From NCBI RefSeq assembly GCF_005869845.1, contig NZ_VAWF01000001.1, forward strand, positions 310,001 through 374,000: a stretch of DNA of 64,000 nucleotides, read 5' to 3'. The position numbers were made by a program, and so were the translations under genes. The notes beneath the pieces are model-generated. The model had not been told where the DNA came from and did not search any database. It saw nothing but the letters and a program-made list of their open reading frames with translations. The stretch comes from Fodinibius saliphilus (GTDB taxonomy: Bacteria; Bacteroidota; Rhodothermia; Balneolales; Balneolaceae). Positions 9,030 through 18,626 of the stretch are shown piece by piece (within the stretch, counting starts at the first letter, position 1; each line of letters begins with the position of its first letter).

Positions 9030-10427
9030 TTGGACGACCCTAGTAGCTTTCTCTTTATCATTGACTTTTCAATACAGGCCAAAGAGAACTTTCTTTTTGA
9101 GCCTACTATTGATCCTATTGAAATATCTGTTCAAGTTGCCTGTATCTTGTTAGGGTTATTCTTTTCAGCTCTTTTCTCTGGATCAGAGGTTGCATTTTTC
9201 TCACTTTCAAATCAGGAAGACCTGCTTTCGGAAGGGGATATCGAAGGTACAGCAGATCGATTGATCATACGTATGCTCGAACAGCCTCGTCGTTTATTGG
9301 CAACAATCCTTATCGGTAATACTTTTGCCAATACAATTGCTTCGGTTTTGGCTGCCGTAGTAGCGGGTAATCTTATGGCTTACTATGGGTTGGGAGAGTT
9401 CTTGGTCTATTTTATTGAGGTGGTCGTATTAACATTTATGATACTGATTCTTAGTGAGATCACTCCCAAGATTATTGCGATTAATAATCCGTTGAAGGCG
9501 ACCCGCCGTATCAGTCGGTTTATCTATGTGTTTTTTATTCTTTTTAAACCATTATCTAAAATTATAGCCAGCAGTACATTAAGCCTGGAGGAACGTCTGC
9601 CAAAATTGACAAGTAAAATGACCTCCGAAGATATTATGACAATGGCAGAGGTTAGCGAGCAGGAGGGTTCTATTAAAAGTGATGAGCGTGAGATTATAGA
9701 AAATGTTATTGAGTTTGGCAGTACTACAGTGCGTGAAATTATGACTTCACGCGTTGATATTGTTGCAATTTCTACCGGAAACTCACTGGATGAAGTATTA
9801 AGTGTAATTCGAGAAGAAGGGCTTTCGCGAATGCCTATTTATGAAAACGATTTGGATAATATTTTGGGCGTTATACACTCTAAGGATGTATTACCCTATA
9901 TTAATTCTGATATTGAACGCACAACAATAAATTGGCGCACCATTGCACGTAAGGCACTTTTTATTCCTTCTACTAAAAAGCTGGATGATCTGCTTCGGGA
10001 TTTTCAGCAGGAAAAGACCCATATCGCTATTGTTGTTGATGAGTATGGCGGTACAGAGGGGTTGATTACTCTTGATGATATTCTTGAGGAAATTGTAGGG
10101 GATATCGCTGATGAATATGATGAGGATGAAGATAAATTATATACGAAGTTTAAAAGTGGGGTATATATCTTTGACGCTCGCATAGATTTAGATGATATGG
10201 AAGATATCCTGAATCGTGAACTTACTTCGGATGACGATCAGTATGAGACATTAGGGGGGCTGGTTTATCATCTTACAGAACGTATTCCAAACGTAGGTGA
10301 GCGGGTGTATTATCAAAATCTGGAATTGACCATCCATTCTGTGCAAAATAATCGGGTACGCAAATTACGTGTTAAAGTACAGGACCGACCGCAATCTCCC
10401 AGAGAACATCACCAAACTCAACAATAA
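9030..10427 (+). CDS. gldE: GldE-like CNNM/CBS-domain membrane protein (HlyC/CorC family)
   Basis: Membrane protein of 465 aa. The order is a CNNM/DUF21 transmembrane domain (about 30-195, several hydrophobic helices), a CBS pair (about 235-350; MTSRVDIVAI, SRMPIYENDLDNILGVIHSKDVL, VDEYGGTEGLITLDDILEEIVGDI) and a CorC/HlyC C-terminal domain (370-450). The family includes Mg/Co efflux-type transporters. In gliding Bacteroidota, GldE sits beside ssb and supports gliding and T9SS lipoprotein function. The N-terminus and position after ssb favour GldE over plain CorC, but gldD is not adjacent. The start codon is TTG; no better ATG exists upstream of the first helix. It is followed by murB after a short gap. 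Confidence 0.82.
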   Translation: MDDPSSFLFIIDFSIQAKENFLFEPTIDPIEISVQVACILLGLFFSALFSGSEVAFFSLSNQEDLLSEGDIEGTADRLIIRMLEQPRRLLATILIGNTFANTIASVLAAVVAGNLMAYYGLGEFLVYFIEVVVLTFMILILSEITPKIIAINNPLKATRRISRFIYVFFILFKPLSKIIASSTLSLEERLPKLTSKMTSEDIMTMAEVSEQEGSIKSDEREIIENVIEFGSTTVREIMTSRVDIVAISTGNSLDEVLSVIREEGLSRMPIYENDLDNILGVIHSKDVLPYINSDIERTTINWRTIARKALFIPSTKKLDDLLRDFQQEKTHIAIVVDEYGGTEGLITLDDILEEIVGDIADEYDEDEDKLYTKFKSGVYIFDARIDLDDMEDILNRELTSDDDQYETLGGLVYHLTERIPNVGERVYYQNLELTIHSVQNNRVRKLRVKVQDRPQSPREHHQTQQ

Positions 10428-10445
10428 TAGCTAACTGATATTTTG

Positions 10446-11483
10446 ATGATTAAGCCGTACGATGCATTGGTTGAATCCGATGTTGATTTACAGCCATATA
10501 ATACATTAAATATTTCAATAATGGCTCACAAGTTTGCGGCTGTAAAAACGACTACTCATCTAAAAAATATCCTTGCCCATCCTCAGACGAAAGAAAACGA
10601 ACTCTTAATATTGGGTGGGGGCAGCAATATTTTATTTACAGATGATTTTGATGGCTTGGTTCTACATGTTGAAATCGGAGGTCTGGAAGTCGTAAAAGAG
10701 ACGGAAAAGAATGTATGGTTGAAAATTGGAGCCGGCGAGAACTGGCATGAAACAGTTCGCTATTGCGTAGCTCAAGGTTGGGCTGGAGTGGAAAATCTAT
10801 CTCTTATTCCCGGAACTACAGGAGCAGCTCCGATACAGAATATTGGGGCTTATGGTGTTGAACTTAAAGATGTGTTTGAGGAGTTGGAAGCTGTTGATAT
10901 CGCCACCGGTGAAAGGCGTCAATTTAGTAAGGAAGATTGTAGTTTCGGTTACCGTAATAGTATTTTTAAAAATGAGCTCAAGGGAAAGGTTATTGTTACA
11001 GAAGTGGTGCTTAAATTATCGAAAAATCCCGAGCTCAATACTTCTTATGGCGCCATTCAATCGGAGTTGGAAAAACGAGGTATTTCTGATCCTACTATTA
11101 GAGATATCAGCGATATCGTTATTGATATCAGAAATAGTAAGCTCCCGAATCCCAAAGAAACAGGGAATGCCGGAAGCTTTTTTAAAAACCCCATTGTAGC
11201 TGAAAATATTTTTGAGCGGATAAAGAAGCATTACCCCGAAGTCCCGGGATATAAAATGGACGACGATATGATAAAGGTGCCAGCAGGCTGGCTCATTGAA
11301 GAAGCCGGTTGGAAGGGCAAGGTTGTAGGTAATACGGGGACATACAGGCAACAGGCATTGGTAATAGTAAACCACGGTGGAGCAACAGGACAAGAAATAC
11401 TGGATCTGGCTAAAGAAATTCAGGCTTCCGTATCTGAACAGTTTAATATAGATCTTGTCCCCGAAGTGAATATTATCAGATAA
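10446..11483 (+). CDS. murB: UDP-N-acetylenolpyruvoylglucosamine reductase
   Basis: FAD/NADPH enzyme making UDP-N-acetylmuramate for peptidoglycan. The 345-aa protein shows the FAD-binding LILGGGSNILF, the VENLSLIPGTTGAAPIQNIGAYG region, YRNSIFKNE, GNAGSFFKNP with the conserved catalytic serine position, and the C-terminal AGWLIEEAGWKG and VPEVNII. It matches the type I (E. coli-like) form. ATG 10446 is preferred over the TTG at 10443 immediately before it. It lies 18 bases after gldE and one base before the DUF2779 gene, suggesting a gldE-murB-DUF2779 transcript. Confidence 0.96.
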   Translation: MIKPYDALVESDVDLQPYNTLNISIMAHKFAAVKTTTHLKNILAHPQTKENELLILGGGSNILFTDDFDGLVLHVEIGGLEVVKETEKNVWLKIGAGENWHETVRYCVAQGWAGVENLSLIPGTTGAAPIQNIGAYGVELKDVFEELEAVDIATGERRQFSKEDCSFGYRNSIFKNELKGKVIVTEVVLKLSKNPELNTSYGAIQSELEKRGISDPTIRDISDIVIDIRNSKLPNPKETGNAGSFFKNPIVAENIFERIKKHYPEVPGYKMDDDMIKVPAGWLIEEAGWKGKVVGNTGTYRQQALVIVNHGGATGQEILDLAKEIQASVSEQFNIDLVPEVNIIR

Positions 11484-11484
11484 T

Positions 11485-13380
11485 ATGGCAAAGGCTTCTG
11501 CGAAGACTACTCATTTCACTAAACATCTGTTTGGGGCAGGTATTCAGTGTCCCACAAAATTGTATTATAAGGCTAAAGACTTTGCAGAAAGTAAAGTTGC
11601 CATTCCGTTTATACGACATGCTGTTTTCAATAAAAGATTGTTGAAGGCACTTGCGAGATCCGTTTACTCCGAGGGTATCTTTATTAAGGAAGCTTCAGTT
11701 CATGAAGCTGCTAAAGAGACGCGTTCTCTTTTAGAAGATCAGAACGCGGTTATATTTGATGCCATTTTTGAATATAAACAGATGATGGCCCGTTTGCCTA
11801 TTGTGGTAAAAAAAGGGAATACACTGACGGTATTTCATATTCAAACTAAAGCTTTTGATTCTAGAAGAGATCATCTTATTGCCAATACCGGTAATATTTA
11901 TAGCAAGTGGAGGAAGTATTTACTTGGTTTTGCTTACCAGTTATACCTGATTCAGAAAAGTTTACCTGAGTTTGATGTTGTACCCATGTTGGTATTGCCC
12001 GAAAAGACGGGCCACGCACAAACAGGGAATCTACCATTTATACTGAAGCCGTTGGATAAAACAGCAAAACCGGTTCCGGTATCATCAGCTAATCAGGAGT
12101 TGTTAGCTAAAATTGAAGTGTCAGACGAGATATTAAAGATTTGGAATGATTCTGACTTTGCTGAAGAGTATTTGCCAAAACCTAATTTTGAAGATACTTT
12201 ATATTACCTCCGAAATTTATTTTTAAATATAAGGAAGGAGGCACCTAAAGTAGGTGCGAAATGTAAAGACTGCGAATTTCGTATTAGCAAGGAGCGTATT
12301 GAAGATGGTGTTGAGAGTGGTTTTAATAGCTGTTGGGCTGCGATGATGGATCATGAGAATCCATCGGAAAAACATGTTTTTGACCTTATTGGCCCAGGTG
12401 TGAATCAATGGATCAATGAGGGGGTTTATGATCAAAAACAGATTCCTGGAGACGATATTATTGATATTAATACCATCGTTGAGGGAAATTGGGGGATCAG
12501 TCATAAAATGCGCCAGGCATTACAAATATATAAAGCGCAAAATAGGCCTGTACCGGCAGAAATTATACGCCCTGAGCTCAAAAAAGAACTCAATCGCTGG
12601 CAATACCCGCTTCATTTTTTGGATTTCGAAGCCGGTAATTATACGGTTCCTATTCGTCGCAATCGGTCACCATACCAGCTTATTGTATTTCAATATTCCT
12701 GTCATACGTTAGATGAAGATGGGGAATGGCAGCATTTTCAGTGGATTGATAACAGCCGGAAGATATATCCTAATTATGAATTGATTCGTCGCCTAATGGA
12801 AATTCCCAATATTTCAGAGGGAACTATCGTACAATATTCGAACTTTGAGCGGACAGCATTGAAAACGATACGGCGCGAGCTTATGAATGAGCAGGCTGAT
12901 GTTAATGACAGTGAAAAACTCATTAAATGGATTGAAGCTATTATTCGTCGTAACGATTCTTCTCATCACCAGCCTCCTTATGTCGCTGATTTAAGCAGGC
13001 TGGTAAAGAATTACTACTATAACAGGGAGATGAATAACTCTTTGAGTATTAAGGGAGTACTGCAATCGATAATGAGTCATAGTGAATATTTGCGAGAAAA
13101 ATATTCGGAACCGTATTTCAGCCACAATTTTAATGGAATACAGTGGTGGCAAAATGATGAAGAGGGTGGGGCCAGAAACCCGTATAGTATTTTAACAGAA
13201 ACAGGGGATTCGCCAATTCGTCGGGGTACCGAAGCAATGGTAGTTTACGGAAAGCTCCTTGCCAAAGAATATAGCAAAGATCAATTACAGGCTTATCAAA
13301 ATGCATTGCTTAAATATTGTGAGCTAGATACGTTAGCTATGGTTATGATCTATCAACACTGGAAAAATACGACGGATTGA
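11485..13380 (+). CDS. DUF2779 protein: predicted Fe-S PD-(D/E)xK nuclease fused to DEDDy exonuclease
   Basis: The 631-aa protein has two nuclease-like halves. In the N-terminal half (1-290), Cys22 and a distal Cys260-x2-Cys263...Cys283 set resemble the four-cysteine 4Fe-4S arrangement of Cas4/AddB-type nucleases. Asp92, Q120-T-K122 (a QxK variant of the E-x-K motif) and a tyrosine/glutamine helix near YQLYLIQ complete a PD-(D/E)xK pattern. In the C-terminal half (about 370-631), LDFE (Asp380/Glu382), Asp502 and Y611-x3-D615 fit a DEDDy RNase H-fold exonuclease. DUF2779 is the family name; no function is established to my knowledge. It starts one base after the murB stop. The domain reading is my inference from motifs. 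It is chromosomal, with no CRISPR genes nearby. Confidence 0.8.
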   Translation: MAKASAKTTHFTKHLFGAGIQCPTKLYYKAKDFAESKVAIPFIRHAVFNKRLLKALARSVYSEGIFIKEASVHEAAKETRSLLEDQNAVIFDAIFEYKQMMARLPIVVKKGNTLTVFHIQTKAFDSRRDHLIANTGNIYSKWRKYLLGFAYQLYLIQKSLPEFDVVPMLVLPEKTGHAQTGNLPFILKPLDKTAKPVPVSSANQELLAKIEVSDEILKIWNDSDFAEEYLPKPNFEDTLYYLRNLFLNIRKEAPKVGAKCKDCEFRISKERIEDGVESGFNSCWAAMMDHENPSEKHVFDLIGPGVNQWINEGVYDQKQIPGDDIIDINTIVEGNWGISHKMRQALQIYKAQNRPVPAEIIRPELKKELNRWQYPLHFLDFEAGNYTVPIRRNRSPYQLIVFQYSCHTLDEDGEWQHFQWIDNSRKIYPNYELIRRLMEIPNISEGTIVQYSNFERTALKTIRRELMNEQADVNDSEKLIKWIEAIIRRNDSSHHQPPYVADLSRLVKNYYYNREMNNSLSIKGVLQSIMSHSEYLREKYSEPYFSHNFNGIQWWQNDEEGGARNPYSILTETGDSPIRRGTEAMVVYGKLLAKEYSKDQLQAYQNALLKYCELDTLAMVMIYQHWKNTTD

Positions 13381-13461
13381 GAGTAGTGAATTTTTGAGCG
13401 GAACTTATTAGAAATACTTACATTTACATACCATAATGACCGTTTAAATAAATTATTCAGT

Positions 13462-14955
13462 ATGATAGCATTACATTTTAAAAGAACTATTCTATTTGTG
13501 TTTGCAGTTCTTTTTATGGCCGCATGTGTGGTTCAAAGGAGTCCGGTTTCCGGATCAAAAAGAGCATACGGATACAGCTGGGAGAAAGAGAAAAAGATCG
13601 GTAAACAGGCTGATCAACAGATTCAACAGCAATATGGGGTTTACCAGGATGAGCAGTTGTTAGACTATGTAAAGACCGTTGGCGACAACGTGCTGGAGGT
13701 TAGCCATATGCGTCGTGAAGACACACCGCAAAAATATCGGGAAACAGAATTCTATTTCCGAGTTTTAAATAGTCCCGTTGTTAATGCTTTTGCACTACCG
13801 GGCGGATATGTATATGTAACTCGTGGATTGCTAGCACACCTGGAAAATGAAGCACAATTGGCGGTCGTATTGGGCCACGAAATCGGTCATGTGGCAGCAC
13901 GCCATGCCTCTCAGCGTGCATTTGAGCAACAGATAGGTCAGATAGCGCTTATAGGGGGTGCAGTAGCAGGCGAAGAGCTACTTGGAGTGCCGGGCGGCAG
14001 TGTTCTGCAGTTGGGTAGTCAGGCAGCACAGTTTTTATTTCTAAGCTATGGTCGTGATGATGAACGTGAATCGGATCGATTGGGAGTAGAGTATGCTGCC
14101 ATGAAAAGCTATGACGCAGCAGACGGAGCCGGATTCTTTGGGGCCTTGCAACGTATCTCAAAACAGTCAGGTCAGGATATTCCGGATTGGAAGTCAACAC
14201 ACCCTGATCCGGCAGAACGGGCGAATACAATTCCGGAGTTGGCTAAAAAATGGAGAGAAAAGGGATACAAGCAAACGAAAGAGGGTATTGATGAGTATAT
14301 GAGTATAGTTGATGGGATGGTGTTTGGGGAAAATCCCCGTGAAGGGTTTGTAGAAGAGGGCAGTTTTTATCATCCTGAATTGGCTTTTAGATTTAATTAT
14401 CCTGCTAATTGGGAAATCGTTAATAGACCTTCGCTGGTTGCCGCTGTTAATGAAGATCAGGATGCGGTCTCTGTCATGAAAATTGACAGTGTGGCTGATG
14501 ATCCAAAAAGTTCGGTGATAAATTATGTGAGCCAGGATGGATTTACCCTGGTATCACAAGGAGAAACCGAAAGTAATGGACTGGGGGCATATCAAGCTAT
14601 TGCAACTGCAACTGCTAAAGATAGTACTCAGTATCGTTTCCATGTTTATGCTGTCTTATATGATAACAATATCTATCGGTTTACAGCTTACAGTCTTGCC
14701 GATAAATTTGCGGCATATCGTGCTAAGTTCGAAGATATTAGCACCTCTTTTGCAGAGCTGAATGATCAGAAGATCCTCAATATTAAACCGGTTCGGTTAC
14801 AAACTGTGAAAGCTGATCGGACCGCTGATTTTGCATCTTTCCTACCACAAGAATTACCTATGGAGATAGAAGCAGAGGATATTGCCATCATAAACCAAGT
14901 GGAGCTGAACGAAACGATAGAGCAGGGGAGTTGGCTTAAGATTCCTCAACAATGA
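13462..14955 (+). CDS. M48 family metalloprotease, lipoprotein
   Basis: Zinc metalloprotease exported as a lipoprotein: residues 1-22 form a signal peptide ending in the lipobox FMAAC with Cys22. The M48 domain spans about 40-265, with HEIGH (His139, Glu140, His143) and the downstream RESDRLGVEYA segment supplying the third zinc ligand. Length is 497 aa; the extra C-terminal part (280-497) contains a PsbP-like alpha/beta stretch (FRFNYPANWEIVNRPS) and ends in a short LysM-like tail (IINQVELNETIEQGSWLKI). This resembles the BepA/YfgC-LoiP group involved in outer-membrane protein quality control, which is a family-level inference. It is a separate gene 81 bases after DUF2779. Confidence 0.9.
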   Translation: MIALHFKRTILFVFAVLFMAACVVQRSPVSGSKRAYGYSWEKEKKIGKQADQQIQQQYGVYQDEQLLDYVKTVGDNVLEVSHMRREDTPQKYRETEFYFRVLNSPVVNAFALPGGYVYVTRGLLAHLENEAQLAVVLGHEIGHVAARHASQRAFEQQIGQIALIGGAVAGEELLGVPGGSVLQLGSQAAQFLFLSYGRDDERESDRLGVEYAAMKSYDAADGAGFFGALQRISKQSGQDIPDWKSTHPDPAERANTIPELAKKWREKGYKQTKEGIDEYMSIVDGMVFGENPREGFVEEGSFYHPELAFRFNYPANWEIVNRPSLVAAVNEDQDAVSVMKIDSVADDPKSSVINYVSQDGFTLVSQGETESNGLGAYQAIATATAKDSTQYRFHVYAVLYDNNIYRFTAYSLADKFAAYRAKFEDISTSFAELNDQKILNIKPVRLQTVKADRTADFASFLPQELPMEIEAEDIAIINQVELNETIEQGSWLKIPQQ

Positions 14956-15067
14956 GTTTGGGTTAGCTAGAAAAGGCAATTATTAGTATGATCAGTATGC
15001 TAAGCAGTTATCTACATAGGTACATTAGGCCCTTATAATTAGGTCTGTCTTTCTCATTCAAAACCAA

Positions 15068-15075
15068 TATCTTTG
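15068..15075 (+). promoter_or_regulatory. Candidate purB -7 promoter element
   Basis: TATCTTTG, an exact match to TAnnTTTG, lies 42 bases before the purB ATG. The same octamer occurs upstream of mazG and leuS in this window. The -33 element is not clear. Confidence 0.4.
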
Positions 15076-15117
15076 GGGCAGCATCAAAAATCCTAAATTT
15101 AGAGGAACCCATTTTTC

Positions 15118-16416
15118 ATGATTGAGCGATATTCACGCAAAGAGATGGCCGATATCTGGTCATTGGAAAACCAATTTCAAGCTTGGCTGGAAGTTGAGCT
15201 GGCTGCCTGTAATGCCTGGAGTAAATTAGGAAAAATACCTAAAGAAGATGTAGAAAAGTTGTATGAGAAGGCAACATTTGATGTTGGCCGGATAAAAGAG
15301 ATCGAAAAGAAAACCCGTCACGATGTCGTAGCTTTTACTCGTTCAGTCTCGGAATCTCTTGGTGATGAAAAGAAATGGGTTCACTATGGGCTTACCTCAA
15401 CAGATGTTGTTGATACGGCAAATGGTTATCGCCTGAAGCAGGCCAACGAGATTATTCGGAAAGATTTAGAGCATATTATTGAGGTATTAGCGGAGAAGGC
15501 TAAGAAACATAAGTTTACCGTCATGATGGGGCGTACCCATGGTGTGCATGCCGAGCCGACTACTTTCGGGTTAAAATGTGCATTATGGTATGCTGAGATG
15601 AAGCGAAATTTAGAACGCTTCGAAAAGGCTGCAGATGCGGTTGAGTTTGGCAAGATGAGTGGTTCAGTTGGAACTTTTGCCAACATTCCGCCAGAGGTAG
15701 AAGAATCTGTATGTGAAGAGTTGGGGCTCAGTCCAGCACCGATCTCAACGCAGACCCTCCAACGTGATCGTCATGCAGATTATGTTTCTACCTTAGCATT
15801 GATCGGTTCAACAATGGAGAAGATGGCTGTTGAAATTCGTCACTTGCAACGAAGTGAAGTGCGCGAAGCAGAAGAGTTTTTCCGTAAAGGACAAAAAGGT
15901 TCTTCTTCAATGCCACATAAGCGTAATCCGGTAAGTTCTGAAAATATTTCGGGTTGCTCTAGGGTGCTTCGGGGGTATATGATGTCAGCATACGAAAATA
16001 TTCCATTGTGGCACGAACGGGATATCTCGCACTCATCGGTAGAACGAATTATCTTGCCGGATGCTACTATACTGTTGGATTATATGCTCAATCGATTCTC
16101 CGGTGTGGTAGAAAAGTTGACGATCTATGAAGATAATATGGAAGAAAATATTTTTAAAACATATGGCCTTACTTTCTCGCAACGATTGTTGCATATGCTG
16201 ATTGATGAAGGTGAAATGTCGCGCGAGAAGGCTTATGATACGGTTCAGCCTTTGGCGATGCAGGCATGGGAACAAAAAACAATGTTCCGGGATCTTGTTG
16301 AAGCAGACGAAACGGTACAGGAATATCTCACTGACGAAGATATCGATGAAGCCTTTAATCTAAAGCACCACACCCGAAATGTAGATCGTATTTTCAAGCG
16401 TGTTGGCTTACAATAA
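15118..16416 (+). CDS. purB: Adenylosuccinate lyase
   Basis: Acts twice in purine synthesis, splitting SAICAR and adenylosuccinate with release of fumarate. The 432-aa length is typical of the Bacillus/Thermotoga type. Visible motifs are TRHDVVAFT (65-73), [13 protein letters not shown] with the substrate-binding threonine-serine, [14 protein letters not shown] containing the general-acid histidine, and the fumarase-superfamily signature [11 protein letters not shown] with the catalytic serine loop. The start has GAGGAA just upstream and a TATCTTTG promoter octamer. The frame is intact and no motif is missing. Confidence 0.97.
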   Translation: MIERYSRKEMADIWSLENQFQAWLEVELAACNAWSKLGKIPKEDVEKLYEKATFDVGRIKEIEKKTRHDVVAFTRSVSESLGDEKKWVHYGLTSTDVVDTANGYRLKQANEIIRKDLEHIIEVLAEKAKKHKFTVMMGRTHGVHAEPTTFGLKCALWYAEMKRNLERFEKAADAVEFGKMSGSVGTFANIPPEVEESVCEELGLSPAPISTQTLQRDRHADYVSTLALIGSTMEKMAVEIRHLQRSEVREAEEFFRKGQKGSSSMPHKRNPVSSENISGCSRVLRGYMMSAYENIPLWHERDISHSSVERIILPDATILLDYMLNRFSGVVEKLTIYEDNMEENIFKTYGLTFSQRLLHMLIDEGEMSREKAYDTVQPLAMQAWEQKTMFRDLVEADETVQEYLTDEDIDEAFNLKHHTRNVDRIFKRVGLQ

Positions 16417-16483
16417 AATACATTAATTATTAGAGTTGCCGGTCTTTTTAAAGCTGGTAACTCTTAACCCTTATTTGTTATTG

Positions 16484-17488
16484 ATGGAAGATTGGTCTGA
16501 ACTTATATTCGATAGGGATACGGCTTTTGAAGAAAAGGCAAAACAAGTTTATCAGCATCAGTTTGAGGAAAATGCAGTTTATCGCAGATTTTGCAAGGCG
16601 TTAGGTATTGATTCTGACCTTTTGGGTGGGATACAGTACGATATTAACAGGATACCGTTGCTTCCCATAAAAGGATTTAAAGATGCAGAGATTACTACCC
16701 AGCCTGATGCTGAGCCTGATCTTACCTTTAGAAGCAGTGGTACTTTAGCGATGCAGCGCAGTATTCACAAAGTAATAAATGAGTCGCTTTATCAAGAGTC
16801 ACTACTCAAAGGTTTCCAGCACTTTTATGATTTAGAAGATACCGTTATATGGGGGTACACCCCCGGCTATGCTGAAAACCCGGATTCATCACTGATCTAT
16901 ATGATTCAGCAGCTTATTGATCAGGATAACAGCGGCTTGAGTCGTTTTCTGCCACTCGATGAACCTATAAACCCGGGAGCTGTTAAAGAAATAAAGCGTC
17001 AACGAAAGCAGTTGATTATCTTTGGTGCGGCTTTTGGGCTGCTGGACCTGCTTAAACTACAAGATCTTCACTTGCCATCAGACAGTATTATTATTGAGAC
17101 GGGTGGGATGAAAACCTATAAACGAGAAATATCCCGTGTTGAGTTACATAAGCGCCTGGCCAAGGGCTTTGGATTGAACGGGAATCGTATTCATTCCGAG
17201 TATGGCATGGCAGAGTTACTTAGTCAGGCATATACTACCGGTGGACAGTGGTTTAATACAGTGCCGTGGATGCAGTTGAGTATTCGAAATCCTGAAGATC
17301 CTACCGAGGCGTTAATGCCATATGACGAAGGGTTAATAGGTGTTATGGACTTGGCAAATGTACATAGCTGTTCATTCCTGTTAACCGATGATATAGGAGT
17401 AATGGATGACAGAGGACGTTTTAAGATATTGGGACGCTGGAATCCCAAAAATCTGCGCGGCTGTAATTTTCTAATTGAAGTAGATTAA
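16484..17488 (+). CDS. LuxE-like acyl-protein synthetase / acyltransferase
   Basis: Predicted member of the LuxE acyl-protein synthetase family in the ANL adenylating superfamily, which activates fatty acids with ATP and passes them to a partner. The chosen ATG (16484) gives 334 aa; an upstream TTG (16436) adds 16 residues of unlikely sequence. Motifs include IPLLPIKGFKDAEI, FRSSGTLAMQRSIHK (phosphate-binding loop-like), ETGGMKTYKREISR, HSEYGMAELLSQAY and LTDDIGVMDDRGRFKILGR. The LuxC-like gene follows after 15 bases, as in other Bacteroidota, so the pair probably converts fatty acids to aldehydes. No luciferase genes are present. Confidence 0.85.
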   Translation: MEDWSELIFDRDTAFEEKAKQVYQHQFEENAVYRRFCKALGIDSDLLGGIQYDINRIPLLPIKGFKDAEITTQPDAEPDLTFRSSGTLAMQRSIHKVINESLYQESLLKGFQHFYDLEDTVIWGYTPGYAENPDSSLIYMIQQLIDQDNSGLSRFLPLDEPINPGAVKEIKRQRKQLIIFGAAFGLLDLLKLQDLHLPSDSIIIETGGMKTYKREISRVELHKRLAKGFGLNGNRIHSEYGMAELLSQAYTTGGQWFNTVPWMQLSIRNPEDPTEALMPYDEGLIGVMDLANVHSCSFLLTDDIGVMDDRGRFKILGRWNPKNLRGCNFLIEVD

Positions 17489-17503
17489 ATTAGTTTTTGA
17501 TAT

Positions 17504-18577
17504 ATGAACAGGATACAGGAACGAGTAGACGCACTGCTAGAAGCCATTGACAACTGGTTATATACGGACAATGAACACTTAGCAGATGCTATTGACCGCA
17601 CTGCAAAGGAGGGCTACTTTAGTTTTGAGGATATACAGTTTGCCATAGAAGCGATTAAAGAAAATATAAGCAGAGAAGCCCTTACAAATTGGATGGACCA
17701 TATTAATTCTGACTCTGAAAATAGTGCTGAAGGACAGAATGTATTATGTTTGCATGCTGGGAACATTCCGTTGGTAGGATTCCAGGATGCTCTGACCACT
17801 TTATTAAGCGGGGCAAGATATACCGGAAAAATTTCACGTAAAGATCCCTACCTGCTACCCACTTTTCTAAATGAGGTAAAGCAGATGAGCCTTTGGTCAG
17901 ATATGGATGTACAGTGGACCCATCGTTTGAACGATTTTGAAGGTATGGCACATGATGCGGTTATTTTTGCAGGGTCTGAATCATCAGTACCGGGAGTAAA
18001 AGAAGCTATTCAGCAGTACGATCTTGCCAATGAAGAAACACGATATCTGATCCGTACCGCTCATTTTTCAATAGCCTTTTTGGATCGTGTTAATTCTAAA
18101 TCAATGCAGGATTTAGCAAGCAGTATTCTTCGTTATGGTGGAAAAGGATGCCGGTCGGTAGCTATTGTTGTTTCTCCATATGAACTTGAAGAGGTAAAAG
18201 AGGAGCTTGTCGAAAGTACTAAATCATTTTGGTCTGAAAATCCTCAACACGAAACTCCTGCGCCAAGGTTAAAACATCAGGTTGCCTATAATGAAGCTGT
18301 GGAGCGTAATCAGCTTTGGCTGGAATATTTTTTGATCCAAGAAGAAGGAATAGAGTTGGATCAGGATTTTGTCTGTTACTGGGTGCAGGGAGATGAAAAG
18401 ACGGTGGCACAGTGTGCAGAGAAGTATCAAGATGATATGCAAAGTATTTACGTGACGGATCAGGAGGTCAGTATACCTGGATGGGAATCAAATATCGAAC
18501 TTCTCGAAAATGCCCAGACACCGAAAATATCATGGCAACCGGATGATATTGATACCCTGGTTTGGTTGATGAGATAG
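17504..18577 (+). CDS. LuxC-like acyl-CoA reductase
   Basis: A 357-aa protein of the LuxC acyl-CoA reductase family, an aldehyde-dehydrogenase relative that reduces activated fatty acyl groups to aldehydes with NADPH. Visible are LHAGNIPLVGFQDALTTLLSG (nucleotide-binding region), KISRKDPYLLPTFL, HDAVIFAGSESSVPGVKEAI and RYGGKGCRSVAIVV, whose Cys216 is the best candidate for the acylated nucleophile. It is somewhat shorter than bioluminescence LuxC (about 480 aa). It pairs with the LuxE-like gene just upstream and is closed by an intrinsic terminator. The physiological product is unknown. Confidence 0.85.
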   Translation: MNRIQERVDALLEAIDNWLYTDNEHLADAIDRTAKEGYFSFEDIQFAIEAIKENISREALTNWMDHINSDSENSAEGQNVLCLHAGNIPLVGFQDALTTLLSGARYTGKISRKDPYLLPTFLNEVKQMSLWSDMDVQWTHRLNDFEGMAHDAVIFAGSESSVPGVKEAIQQYDLANEETRYLIRTAHFSIAFLDRVNSKSMQDLASSILRYGGKGCRSVAIVVSPYELEEVKEELVESTKSFWSENPQHETPAPRLKHQVAYNEAVERNQLWLEYFLIQEEGIELDQDFVCYWVQGDEKTVAQCAEKYQDDMQSIYVTDQEVSIPGWESNIELLENAQTPKISWQPDDIDTLVWLMR

Positions 18578-18626
18578 TGATTATATTGTATTGTTAAAAA
18601 GATTTTTTTGTTGCATTTTTCTTAAA

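Noticed and set aside
11485-13380. Cas4-like features as sign of a CRISPR-Cas locus
   Set aside because: No repeats, cas1/cas2 or effector genes nearby; the gene sits with murB and an M48 protease.
16484-18577. Bioluminescence operon
   Set aside because: Only LuxE/LuxC-like genes are present; luxA/B are absent and such pairs occur in non-luminous Bacteroidota.
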